NCBI RefSeq assembly: GCF_014287895.1 | Contig: NZ_JACOPP010000011.1 | Coordinates: 1-64,000 of the forward strand | DNA from: Lawsonibacter hominis | GTDB lineage: Bacteria; Bacillota; Clostridia; Oscillospirales; Oscillospiraceae | Length of the DNA stretch: 64,000 nt | Reading direction: 5' to 3' | Part shown: in pieces, positions 1-7,912 of the stretch | Layout of the letters: every line of letters begins with the position of its first letter | Numbering within the stretch: position 1 is the first letter of the stretch | Made by a program: the position numbers and the translations under genes | Notes under the pieces: generated by a model | Told to the model about the DNA's origin: nothing | Databases searched by the model: none | Seen by the model: only the letters and a program-made list of their open reading frames with translations

Positions 1-2
1 AC

Positions 3-65
3 AAAAAGTACATGAATATGAAGCACCTGGAGGCTGCCGTTGAGGACGCCTCCATTGCTGGCTGA
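3..65 (+). CDS. C-terminal end of an unidentified protein (partial)
   Basis: An open frame enters from the left edge and stops at a TGA, giving about 20 residues that end in HLEAAVEDASIAG. The fragment is too short to identify. Orientation and the following A/T-rich spacer are compatible with the tail of a transposase or another plus-strand gene. That this frame is the coding one is an inference from its position only. Confidence 0.25.
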   Translation, partial: KKYMNMKHLEAAVEDASIAG

Positions 66-135
66 CTTCATTCATTCCAGAGCCTGCAAACCAATTTGCG
101 CAAAATCCTTGACACTACCAGAAAAACCTATTTGC

Positions 136-372
136 TTTTTCGATAAGGGACTTTGTCAACAGCCCCATTTTTAGCGTAGGCCGGGGCGGCTGTGCCGCCC
201 CGGGGGAACTCAGTGTCCCCGGAACGGATGGATTCTGATTTTGTTCCGTCGTCTGCCTATGCCCGTAGGCGCGTTTCAGAGCGCAACCGCCCGCAGGGCG
301 GCTATTGGCGCGGAGATGACGACGGAATTCTGCGTGGTCCTCCTGCGGAGGAATTTTTCGATAAGCTGAATG
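136..372 (+). repeat. Intergenic modular repeat, copy 1
   Basis: Noncoding spacer with several hairpins, including a GGGGCGGC/GCCGCCCC stem near 183-202. Bases 214-256 match 35616-35658 almost exactly (shared core GGATTCTGATTT, then TTCCGTCGTCTGC). The block GCGTAGGCCGGGGCGG recurs in the copy near 11 kb on the other strand. The segment ends in TTTTTCGATAAG, like the TTTTCGACAAG end of the 35.5-kb copy. No convincing gene lies in this spacer. Confidence 0.6.
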
Positions 373-410
373 CGGGAAGCCCCCGGACCGTTGGTCCGGG
401 GGCTTCCCGC
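372..410. terminator. Perfect 18-bp hairpin after the radical SAM gene
   Basis: Arms 372-389 and 393-410 are perfectly complementary around a 3-base loop, 13 bp past the stop codon of the minus-strand radical SAM gene. There is no strong U-tract on the minus side, and only a loosely T-rich run on the plus side. Termination is therefore likely but not certain. Confidence 0.7.
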
Positions 411-423
411 TTGTTCTGTTCCA

Positions 424-1803
424 TTACTCGCCGCAGCCGCTGCAGCCGCAGCCGCAGGAAGAGCAGGAGGGGTGAGACTCCTCCCAAAGCTTCTCCGCCA
501 TGGGAGTCCAATTCTCGGCATAGGGGATGGTCTTGTCGGTCAGATGCTCCACCGTTTCGGGAGACTGGGGGTCGGTGGAATGGGCGCCGGTCTCGTTGAC
601 GATCTTGCGGATCTTCTCAGGGTTCTCCAGCATGGGGCAGGGGCGCAGCATGTTGTCGTTGAAGGGCTGGCCGTCATGATAGGCCATAAACAGCGGGGAC
701 TGCAGGCACTCCAGCAGGGACTTCTCCCGAATGTTGGAGTCGGAATAGTGGATGAAGACACAGGGGTCCACATCGCCGTTGGCGTTGATATGCAGATAGC
801 GCCGGCCGCCGGCGATGCATCCGCCCACGTATTCCGCGTCGTTCTGGAAGTCCATGGCAAAGATGCCCTTCCTGGAGCGCATCTCCCGGATCCGGCGGTA
901 GACCTCGGTCCGCTGCTCGGGCTTGGGCATCAGCTCGGGAGCGGCGTCGTTGCCCACGGGCATGTAGTGGAAGAACCAGATAAAGTACGCGCCCAGATCA
1001 ATGATCTTGTTGTAGAACTCCTCGCTGGTGATGTCCTTATAGTTGACGCTGGTATAGCAGGTGGAGATGCCGAAGGGCAGGCGATGGCTCTTCAGCAGGG
1101 CCATCGCGTTCGTGACCTTCTGATACACGCCCTCGCCGCGGCGGCTGTCGTTGGCCTCTTCGAAGCCCTCCAGGCTGATGGCGGGGACGAAGTTCTTCAC
1201 CCGCAGCATATCCTGGCAGAACTCCTCGTCGATGAGGGTGGCGTTGGTGAAGGACAGGAACGCGGCGTCGCTGTGCTTCTCACACAGCGCGATGATGTCC
1301 TTCTTGCGCACCAGGGGCTCGCCGCCGGTGTAAATGTACAGATAGATGCCAAGCTCCTTGCCCTGGGTGATGATGGAGTCGATCTCGTCAAAGGTCAAAT
1401 TGAGCTTATTGCCGTACTCCGCCGCCCAGCAGCCGGTGCAGTGCAGGTTGCAGGCAGAGGTGGGGTCCAGCAGGATGGCCCAGGGAATATTGCAGTTGTA
1501 TTTCTTGCGCAGCTCCTCCTGCTTGGGCCAGCCCACCAGGTTGGCGTTGATAAAGAAGTTGGTGAAGATCGTCTTCAGCACGTCGGGATCGGTCTGGGTC
1601 CAGACCTTCTCGATAAGCTGATACCAGCAGGACTCGGGATCGCTGATGACCTTGTCGAACATCGCGCGCTGGGGCGCCAGGGTGTCTCCGGCAAACTTAT
1701 TGACCAGATCCATCACCTTGTTCATGTTGTTCATGGGATCCTTGTCCAGATAATCGAACACCTTGGTCAGACCGTAACGCTTGATACTATCAGGAATCTT
1801 CAT
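424..1803 (-). CDS. Radical SAM / SPASM-type protein with Cys-rich tail
   Basis: A 459-residue radical SAM protein. The cluster-binding motif CNLHCTGC lies about 115 residues in and is followed by the SAM-binding strand YTGGEPLVR, so it should bind [4Fe-4S] and make a 5'-deoxyadenosyl radical. A later CIAGGRRYLHINANGDVDPC segment is typical of SPASM-like auxiliary-cluster regions. The last residues (SCSSCGCGCSGCGE) hold six cysteines and could bind metal or be a modified tail. I chose the ATG at 1803 because AAGGGGAAG lies just upstream; an in-frame extension to 1956 lacks a good ribosome binding site. The gene stands alone between a hairpin and the BlaR1-like gene. The substrate cannot be told from sequence. 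Confidence 0.85.
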   Translation of the reverse strand: MKIPDSIKRYGLTKVFDYLDKDPMNNMNKVMDLVNKFAGDTLAPQRAMFDKVISDPESCWYQLIEKVWTQTDPDVLKTIFTNFFINANLVGWPKQEELRKKYNCNIPWAILLDPTSACNLHCTGCWAAEYGNKLNLTFDEIDSIITQGKELGIYLYIYTGGEPLVRKKDIIALCEKHSDAAFLSFTNATLIDEEFCQDMLRVKNFVPAISLEGFEEANDSRRGEGVYQKVTNAMALLKSHRLPFGISTCYTSVNYKDITSEEFYNKIIDLGAYFIWFFHYMPVGNDAAPELMPKPEQRTEVYRRIREMRSRKGIFAMDFQNDAEYVGGCIAGGRRYLHINANGDVDPCVFIHYSDSNIREKSLLECLQSPLFMAYHDGQPFNDNMLRPCPMLENPEKIRKIVNETGAHSTDPQSPETVEHLTDKTIPYAENWTPMAEKLWEESHPSCSSCGCGCSGCGE

Positions 1804-1999
1804 AACGTTTTCTTCCCCTTTCATGGCATAACAATACCATCCGTTCGTCGATACTATAACGCCGATTTCAGAAAAGGGAAATAGACAAAACGCGAATCCT
1901 GTCCAAACTCCAGACAGAAACGGCAGTTTGTTTAAAAGCAGTTCCGGTTCCGGCAAGCCCTTTTTCTATTTTGACCACTATACCACATAATATTCATAG

Positions 2000-4900
2000 T
2001 CATATTCCATCTTCACTCCGCAGCACGGCCTCCCCCTGCTGGTTCAGGCCCACAACGACGCCGTCCACCGTGTAAATTTGAAAGACCGCGCCCAGATAAT
2101 CCGCCCGGCCGGACAGAAATTCGGCATAGGAAATCTGTGCGCCGCCGACAGACCCGTCCGCCCCGATCACGCCCACCGCCGCGTCCGGAGCGACGCTCAT
2201 CCGGGTGTCGTCCTGTTCCGGGTCTGTGAATTCAAACCAGCTCTTCTGCTCCACCAGATTCAGCGTCACCCCGCCCTCGTCCGCGCCGGCAAGAACTCCG
2301 TAGCCCGCCAGGCGGGGCCAGGTCACGCCGTCCTGCTTTGCAAAGCTGTCCAGCAGCGCCGGAATACCCTCTTCCAGCGCCCGGTAGCGCTCCTGATCCC
2401 GCTCCGGGTCAAACTGCACGTCGGTAGCGGGATAGGCATACAGGGTGATCCCGTCCTGTTCCGCCAGGAAGTACATGGGCACGGGCGCAGTATCCTCATC
2501 ATAGTCTGCGCTCTCCATCCAGGCGAGCGTGAGCAGCACGCCGCCCCATTTGCCCGCGTCCTTCATCCGGAAGACGGGCAGGCCCAGGAACTCCTGCACC
2601 TCTACCCGGTCCGCCCACTCCGGCGGCTGATCCAGCGTAAAGCCGTAGAGCGCGCTTGTGTAGCGCAGCTTGATTCCGGAAGAGGCCGCCGGCTCCGCAT
2701 CGCGGGAGAAGATCAGCGCGCTGCCCGGCAGATTCTCCAGCGCGTCATAGAGCAACTCAAACCACGCCTTGTCCTCGGCGCTGCCCTCCATGAGATTACG
2801 GGGCATGGTCTGATAGAAGGAGAGGTAGACGTGGCAGCCATCCCGGCCTCCAAGGTAGTGTACGCGGGCGGGGTATTCCTCCAGCGGCGCCTCCTCCACC
2901 AAAAGTCCGGCGACGGTACCCTGATCCATGCCCAGCGCCGCGCTGTAAAAAAGGACCGCCCCCGTGTCGGGGTCCTCCCCCACCGCGCCATAGACTCCCC
3001 AGCATTCCGGCAGCCGGATCGAAAAGCCGCAGCCGCTGTTGGTATAGACTGCGTTCTGTGCGCCAGCTAGGGCAAACGCGTCGGCGGTGATGGCTTCCGC
3101 CTCATCGTGCAGGCGCACATAGTCCGGGTCCAGGCCGGAGCGCTCCTCCGGCAGCGGGTCCACATGGAGATAGACCAGCCGGCCGCCCGCCTCCCCCAGC
3201 ACTGTGATCCGGGGGCCGCCGGTTTCATACATCCCGTCCAGATCCTTGTCACCGTACAGTTCGTCAAATCCCGCCCGGGTGACCACGCACAGATTTGCCA
3301 GCACGCCCGCGGTCGGGTCGTCTGCCCGGCGGGCGGAGCTCTGGTAAATGGTCATCAGGCCGGCCCCGTCGTCCTCCGCCACCTCCACCCTGCCCGCCCA
3401 GCCGTCCGGAAAGCGGACGGTAAAGCCGTAGGTGCTGTTGGTGTAGACCGCGCCCCGCCGCACGGCGGCGCCGGTGTAGGTAAACGCATCGGCCGTCAGG
3501 GCGCGGGCCTGTGCGTCCATAGCTTCATACTCGGAGTTGACGGACTCAAGATTCAGGTCCACATTCCCATCGGAAGCAAAGCTAAGGAAAAAGATCCTTC
3601 CGCCGCCCTCCCCCAGAATGAGCATCTGCCCGGGCCAGCCGTTCATGATCTCCTCATCACTCATCCCCGGATAGCGGGCGCGGAATTCCTGCGCATCGTC
3701 GATCAGCAGGGAAAAGAATTCGCCGGAATGGAAGCCATGATGCCGCTGGCAGAACGTAAGCATGCCTTCAGACTCCGTCACGGTATAGTTCCCCGCCCAG
3801 TCCTCGGGAAGCTGAAGCGTAAAGCCGTAGGTGTCGTTCACGTAGAGGCTGGAGGCCCCCCGGACAATACTCAGGAGATCGACACGGCCCTCCCGTACGC
3901 CGTTCCGTGCTTCCGGGTCGGGCAGATAGGCTTCCAGGGTCAGCTCGGTGATGTCCGCCCACTGTTCGGGCGCGATGTCCAGGGTATAGCGCTTCCCCGC
4001 CTGCCATGGCTCGCCTTCGAAATAATGCAGGCTCAGGCCGCCCAGCTGTTCCGTCTCCGCCCGGCCCGCGATATGGATGTTCCACTGCTCCGCCTTGGCG
4101 TAACCCTTTGGAATGGTAAAGCTCATCGTTCCGTTTTCAAAGGCGATGCTGTCCTCCAATGCCTGCACGGCTTCAAACGCGTTCAGCGGCGCCGCGCTCT
4201 CGCAGGCCACCAGCGAGCCCGCCGGCAGGGCGAGCGCCAGGACGACGCACACCGCTGCCGCGCTGTTTTTCTTTTTCTGGAACAAGTTGGCCAGCCGCCC
4301 CTTGAGCAGTTTCTTGCCACCGCCGAAATAGGTGGACAGGGCCGGAGCCCGGCACCCGGCGGCGGTATGGAGCAATATCTCGCCATAGCGGCGGCGGAAG
4401 CCGGCGTCTTTGGCGCGTACCACCTCATCGTCGCAGCACAGCTCCAAATTGCGGGACGCCTCCCGCACCATCCACCACACCAGGGGATTGAACCAGTGCA
4501 CGGCGTTGGTCAGCAGCAGCAGGGCCTTATACGCCACGTCCCGCCGGCGCAGATGCACCAGCTCGTGCCGCAGTACCACGTCCAGCTGCTCCGGCTCCAT
4601 CTCCCGGCCGGGCAGCAGGATCACCGGCCGCACCAGGCCCAGCATCATGGGGGTGGGCAGCCCGGTCGCCCGGCGCAGAGCCGCCCGGCCCGTTACGCCC
4701 AGCTCCGCCCGCAGGGACTCCAGCAGGGACTCCGCCGCTCCGCCGGCCTCCAGCGACCGGCGGAGCAGGCTGCGGCGGGCAACCGCATAGGAGACGGCCT
4801 GCCAGAGCAGGAACCCCGCCGTGCCCGCCGCCCAGACCCAGGCGCCGAGCGCTGTCAGGGAGACCTGCCGGACCGTGCTCCTCTCCTGCGGGACGGGCTC

Positions 4901-5203
4901 CGGAGCCGCCGGGTTACCGGCGCTCCCGCCCGCCCCGGGTCCCGTCATATGGGTGTCCGCCGTCACGGCGGAGGCGGGCAGGCTCACCGGATACACGGGC
5001 GTCTCCACCGTCACGGCGGGCTGGGGCAGCGGGAACTGGAAGGGCAAAAGCAGCCGCAGGGCCAGCAGTAGCCAGAGGAAGTAGCAGGTTTTGGCCGCGT
5101 AACGGTGATGGATACGGCCAGAGAGCAGCAGCAGGGGCAGCAATACGGCCGAACCGGTCAGGGACAGGACGGCCACCCGCAGAAACAGAGCCTCCATGCT
5201 CAT
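2000..5203 (-). CDS. BlaR1/MecR1-type M56 sensor peptidase with four extracytoplasmic repeats
   Basis: A 1067-residue membrane protein. The N-terminal third is an M56 (BlaR1/MecR1) module: hydrophobic segments near residues 5-25, 33-55 and 120-140, a zinc-protease motif HELVH near residue 212, and a last hydrophobic segment near 315-333. Known BlaR1 proteins sense beta-lactams outside the cell and trigger loss of the BlaI repressor. Here the penicillin-binding sensor is absent. Instead the outer part holds four diverged copies of a unit of about 130 residues, each opening with a YGFTLQLPEDW-like signature (near residues 457, 590, 723 and 852). The start overlaps the stop of the BlaI-type gene by 4 bp (ATGA), so the pair is one operon. 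The signal sensed is unknown; cell-wall stress is only a guess. Confidence 0.85.
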   Translation of the reverse strand: MSMEALFLRVAVLSLTGSAVLLPLLLLSGRIHHRYAAKTCYFLWLLLALRLLLPFQFPLPQPAVTVETPVYPVSLPASAVTADTHMTGPGAGGSAGNPAAPEPVPQERSTVRQVSLTALGAWVWAAGTAGFLLWQAVSYAVARRSLLRRSLEAGGAAESLLESLRAELGVTGRAALRRATGLPTPMMLGLVRPVILLPGREMEPEQLDVVLRHELVHLRRRDVAYKALLLLTNAVHWFNPLVWWMVREASRNLELCCDDEVVRAKDAGFRRRYGEILLHTAAGCRAPALSTYFGGGKKLLKGRLANLFQKKKNSAAAVCVVLALALPAGSLVACESAAPLNAFEAVQALEDSIAFENGTMSFTIPKGYAKAEQWNIHIAGRAETEQLGGLSLHYFEGEPWQAGKRYTLDIAPEQWADITELTLEAYLPDPEARNGVREGRVDLLSIVRGASSLYVNDTYGFTLQLPEDWAGNYTVTESEGMLTFCQRHHGFHSGEFFSLLIDDAQEFRARYPGMSDEEIMNGWPGQMLILGEGGGRIFFLSFASDGNVDLNLESVNSEYEAMDAQARALTADAFTYTGAAVRRGAVYTNSTYGFTVRFPDGWAGRVEVAEDDGAGLMTIYQSSARRADDPTAGVLANLCVVTRAGFDELYGDKDLDGMYETGGPRITVLGEAGGRLVYLHVDPLPEERSGLDPDYVRLHDEAEAITADAFALAGAQNAVYTNSGCGFSIRLPECWGVYGAVGEDPDTGAVLFYSAALGMDQGTVAGLLVEEAPLEEYPARVHYLGGRDGCHVYLSFYQTMPRNLMEGSAEDKAWFELLYDALENLPGSALIFSRDAEPAASSGIKLRYTSALYGFTLDQPPEWADRVEVQEFLGLPVFRMKDAGKWGGVLLTLAWMESADYDEDTAPVPMYFLAEQDGITLYAYPATDVQFDPERDQERYRALEEGIPALLDSFAKQDGVTWPRLAGYGVLAGADEGGVTLNLVEQKSWFEFTDPEQDDTRMSVAPDAAVGVIGADGSVGGAQISYAEFLSGRADYLGAVFQIYTVDGVVVGLNQQGEAVLRSEDGI

Positions 5204-5574
5204 TCCTCCTTCAAATGATCCAGATAGTCCTTCAGCTCCTCCACATCTCCGGGCGATAAGGCCCCGCCGTCATAAAGCGCGGCGGCAAAGCGCTTGAGGG
5301 AGCCGGCGTACAGCTTGGACAGCACACTCATGCCCTCCCGCCGCTCATACTCCCTCCGGGAGACCAGCGGGCGGTAAGAATTGACCTTTCCCGTCTTTTC
5401 ACAGGCCAGAAAGCCCTTCTCCTCCAGCCGCTTGAGGTAGCTGTGCAGAGCGCTGGCGGTGAGGGGGCGCTCCAGCCCCTCCAGAATGGCAGGGGCGCTC
5501 ACCCCTCCCCCGGCGTTCCACACCACCAGCATAATGTCCAGTTCCGACTCCGGCAGACGGCGGTTCTCCTTCAT
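5200..5574 (-). CDS. BlaI/MecI-family repressor
   Basis: About 124 residues with the BlaI/MecI winged-helix pattern: an N-terminal LPESELDIMLVVW segment, a helix-turn-helix over LTASALHSYLKRLEEKGFL, then a dimerisation tail. Family members repress their own operon and are inactivated by the partner M56 protease encoded immediately downstream. I prefer the ATG at 5574, which has AGGAG ten bases upstream, over the GTG at 5583, which sits only 2 bp from that site. The promoter immediately upstream overlaps two direct repeats that probably are its operators. Confidence 0.9.
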   Translation of the reverse strand: MKENRRLPESELDIMLVVWNAGGGVSAPAILEGLERPLTASALHSYLKRLEEKGFLACEKTGKVNSYRPLVSRREYERREGMSVLSKLYAGSLKRFAAALYDGGALSPGDVEELKDYLDHLKEE

Positions 5575-5596
5575 CCCAGGCACGCTCCTTTTGCAT

Positions 5597-5644
5597 TTGC
5601 AGAAGTTATAGTTCTATTCTACAATTGCAGAAGTTCCTTGTCAA
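5597..5644 (-). promoter_or_regulatory. Promoter and paired operators of the blaI-blaR1-like operon
   Basis: Read on the minus strand, TTGACA (5644-5639) and TAGAAT (5621-5616) are separated by 17 bp. Two copies of TTGCAGAAGTT (plus-strand 5597-5607 and 5625-5635, 28 bp apart) lie in the spacer and just downstream. Each overlaps an imperfect TACA/TGTA-like dyad of the kind bound by BlaI-family repressors. Confidence 0.7.
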
Positions 5645-5696
5645 GTCCTGTTTCCGCTTTTGCAAAAACAGGGCGGGCGCACCGCGCGCGCCCGCC

Positions 5697-6200
5697 CTAG
5701 CCCCCGATCTCCAGCGTAACGATCTCCAGCCCCTGCTTCATGGCATAAGACAGGGTATACATGGTGCCGCCCAGCATGCCGTCGTAGACGGCGATGAGCA
5801 GCGCGGAGTGATCCACCATGTACCGGTTGCGGCGGAGCATGCAGCCCCGGTCATACTGCCGCTGGACCATGGTTTCTCCGTCGCAGCGCTCCACCAGGGA
5901 GAAATACCGCTGCCGGTCCCGCTCCCCCCAGCGGGCGGCCTGCTCCTCGCAGGGGATCACCGCCTCCACGCTTACGCCGCCGCGCCGCGCCCGCAGGGCC
6001 AGGGCGGCCTCGCAGAAATAAAAATCCGCCCCCTGGGCCATACCGCACAGAAAATGGCGCATCCCCTTGTGATAGGCCGCCTCCAGCGCCTTGTCCAGCC
6101 GCTCTTTCAGCGCGATACAGCGCGGGTCCGCCTCGTTGTTCCGCCAGGGCAGCTTTTCCGGGCGGTGCCCGGTAAAACAGCAGGTACGCGCTCTGTCCAT
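5697..6200 (-). CDS. SLOG-family protein (DUF1273, YpsA-like)
   Basis: About 167 residues with the SLOG Rossmann-like pattern: CCFTGHRPEKL at the N-terminus, then HFLCGMAQGADFYFCEAAL and a final LSYAMKQGLEIVTLEI. Relatives such as B. subtilis YpsA are proposed nucleotide or nucleotide-derivative binding proteins of unsettled function. The ATG at 6200 is chosen because GGAGGAG lies immediately upstream; the ATG at 6215 overlaps that site. Monocistronic, convergent with nothing, and separated from the riboswitch unit by about 100 bp. Confidence 0.8.
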   Translation of the reverse strand: MDRARTCCFTGHRPEKLPWRNNEADPRCIALKERLDKALEAAYHKGMRHFLCGMAQGADFYFCEAALALRARRGGVSVEAVIPCEEQAARWGERDRQRYFSLVERCDGETMVQRQYDRGCMLRRNRYMVDHSALLIAVYDGMLGGTMYTLSYAMKQGLEIVTLEIGG

Positions 6201-6297
6201 TCCCTGCTCCTCCATCCGCTTTTGTTGGTTTCATTTTATTATATCCCGGCCGCGAAGTCAACATTTTATCGAACATTTGTTTTTTCTCTTTTGGGGG

Positions 6298-6325
6298 TTG
6301 CATTTTGGCCAGAAGGCGTTATAAT
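6298..6325 (+). promoter_or_regulatory. Promoter of the FMN riboswitch-ribU unit
   Basis: TTGCAT and TATAAT separated by 16 bp, about 25 bp ahead of the riboswitch aptamer. Confidence 0.7.
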
Positions 6326-6350
6326 AAAAGCGGAACAACTGAATCGAATG

Positions 6351-6475
6351 TCTTCAGGGCAGGGTGAAAATCCCGATCGGCGGTACAGTCCGCGAGCCGG
6401 AAACGGCAGACCCGGTGTGACTCCGGGACCGACAGTGACGCGCATACGCAGGCGCGAAGTCTGGATGAAAGAAGA
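6351..6475 (+). promoter_or_regulatory. FMN riboswitch (RFN element)
   Basis: Contains the conserved RFN blocks in order: TCTTCAGGGCAGGGTGAAA, CCCGATCGGCGGTA, AGTCCGCGAGC, GACCCGGTGTGA, CCGGGACCGACAGT, and AGTCTGGATGAAAGAAGA closing the P1 stem with the first block. It binds FMN and lowers expression of riboflavin uptake or synthesis genes. Here it precedes two RibU-like transporter genes, so it should shut down riboflavin import when FMN is plentiful. Confidence 0.97.
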
Positions 6476-6490
6476 TGTGTTGAAATTACG

Positions 6491-6559
6491 CACCTCCTAG
6501 TTTCGATTTTAACACCTGAAGGTCAGGAAGCTTTCAGGAGTTACCATCGAAAAAAGGAG
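6491..6559 (+). promoter_or_regulatory. Candidate riboswitch expression platform
   Basis: A hairpin pairs TTTCGAT (6501-6507) with ATCGAAA (6546-6552), and inside it CCTGAA with TTCAGG. Just before it, CACCTCCTAG (6491-6500) is complementary over CTCCT to the ribU Shine-Dalgarno AGGAG (6555-6559). There is no long U-tract after the hairpin, so control may act on translation start rather than termination. This is inferred from pairing only. Confidence 0.5.
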
Positions 6560-6567
6560 TGTTTTTT

Positions 6568-7194
6568 ATGTCCGATCCCAACACCACGACCGCCGGCAGC
6601 ATCCGCACCGGCCGGCGCACCCGCGTGCGCGCCCTCACTGTCACCGCCATGCTCTCCGCCATCGCTTTCGTACTGATGTTCCTGGACTTCGCGGTGCCCT
6701 TTATGCCGTCCTTCGTTAAGATGGATGTGTCCGAGCTGCCCGCCCTTCTGGCCGCCTTTGCTCTTGGGCCGGTCTACGGCGTGGTGGTCTGTCTGGTCAA
6801 GAACCTGCTTCATCTGCTCATCACCACCACCGGCGGCGCCGGAGAACTGTGCAATTTCCTGCTGGGCGCCTGCTTTATCCTCCCGGCCGGCCTGGTCTAT
6901 CAAAAGCTGAAATCCCGAAAGGGCGCCCTGCTGGGGGCCATCGTAGGGGCCGTCGTCATGGGGCTTTTGTCCATTCCTCTGAATTACTACATCACTTACC
7001 CCATCTACACCAACTTCATGCCCATCGACGCCATTCTGGAGCTGTACCGGGCCATCCGGCCCTCCGCCAACGGCCTGCTGGAGTGTCTGGTCACCTTCAA
7101 CGCCCCCTTCACCCTGCTCAAGGGCCTTTTGGATGTGGCCCTCTGCCTGCTGATCTATAAGCCCCTCTCTCCCCTGCTGCACGGGAAAGTCTGA
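6568..7194 (+). CDS. ribU: RibU-type ECF transporter S component (riboflavin)
   Basis: A 208-residue membrane protein, about six helices. It has the RibU signature region KMDVSELPALLAAFALGP followed by GVVVCLVKNLLH, and a later NYYITYPIY. S components bind the vitamin and dock to a shared energising module (EcfA/A'/T) encoded elsewhere; none is seen in this window. The FMN riboswitch upstream supports riboflavin as substrate. The ATG at 6568 has AAAAAAGGAG nine bases before it, better than the GTG at 6559. A second S component follows 19 bp later. Confidence 0.92.
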   Translation: MSDPNTTTAGSIRTGRRTRVRALTVTAMLSAIAFVLMFLDFAVPFMPSFVKMDVSELPALLAAFALGPVYGVVVCLVKNLLHLLITTTGGAGELCNFLLGACFILPAGLVYQKLKSRKGALLGAIVGAVVMGLLSIPLNYYITYPIYTNFMPIDAILELYRAIRPSANGLLECLVTFNAPFTLLKGLLDVALCLLIYKPLSPLLHGKV

Positions 7195-7213
7195 TCCGAA
7201 GGAGGCCGCATTT

Positions 7214-7837
7214 ATGAAGGAGCGCTCTGCACGCATCAAAAAGCTGGCCGTCATGGCCATGCTGGTGGCCCTGTCCATCGTTCTGGTCTGGCTGATCCAC
7301 TTCCCCATTTTTGCCGTGGTCCCGTTCCTGGAGTATGATCCCGCCGATATCCCCATCCTCATCGGTACCTTTGCCTACGGCCCTCTGGCCGGTATCGCCC
7401 TTACCGTAGTGGCCAGCCTGATCCAGGGCTTCACCGTCAGCGCTCAGAGCGGCGTGATGGGGATCGCCATGCATATCTTTGCCACCTCCACGCTGGTGCT
7501 GGCGGCCGGGTGCATCTATAAATTCCGTCACACGCGCCGGGGCGCGGTGCTGGCCCTGGCGTGCGGCACCTTGGCCATGACCGGCGCCATGCTGGTGTTC
7601 AACCACTTCCTCACCCCCTTGTTCATCACCCCGGACCTCGCGGACTCCGCCGCCGTAGCCGCCAACCGCGCCTATGTGGACACCCTGCTCTTCCCCGCCA
7701 TCGCCCCCTTCAACCTCATCAAGGCGGGCGCCAACTCCATCGTGACCTTCCTGGTGTACAAGGTGGTCTCCCGCTACATCATCCACGGCGAGGCCCAGAT
7801 CTGGGCCGGCAAGAAGCATCTGAGCAGCGAAACCTGA
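7214..7837 (+). CDS. Second RibU-like ECF transporter S component
   Basis: A 207-residue membrane protein with the same layout as its neighbour: FLEYDPADIPILIGTFAYGP matches the RibU motif region, and hydrophobic helices fill the rest. AAGGAGG precedes the ATG at a good distance. It lies 19 bp after ribU and before any terminator, so it should share the FMN riboswitch. The two differ too much for a recent duplication. It may take a related flavin or have a different affinity. Substrate is inferred from context. Confidence 0.85.
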   Translation: MKERSARIKKLAVMAMLVALSIVLVWLIHFPIFAVVPFLEYDPADIPILIGTFAYGPLAGIALTVVASLIQGFTVSAQSGVMGIAMHIFATSTLVLAAGCIYKFRHTRRGAVLALACGTLAMTGAMLVFNHFLTPLFITPDLADSAAVAANRAYVDTLLFPAIAPFNLIKAGANSIVTFLVYKVVSRYIIHGEAQIWAGKKHLSSET

Positions 7838-7858
7838 ATCAGAGGCATTCCGGCCGTC

Positions 7859-7879
7859 AGCGGCCCCCGCCGCTTTTTG
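7859..7879 (+). terminator. Terminator of the ribU operon
   Basis: A short AGCGGC/GCCGCT stem followed by TTTTT, 22 bp after the stop of the second S component. Confidence 0.65.
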
Positions 7880-7912
7880 GAACGCTGCCCTTCCGCTTGA
7901 TTGACACGCTTG

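Noticed and set aside
5625..6500. Plus-strand 291-codon frame spanning the FMN riboswitch
   Set aside because: It crosses the promoter and aptamer of the ribU unit and is antisense to the SLOG gene.
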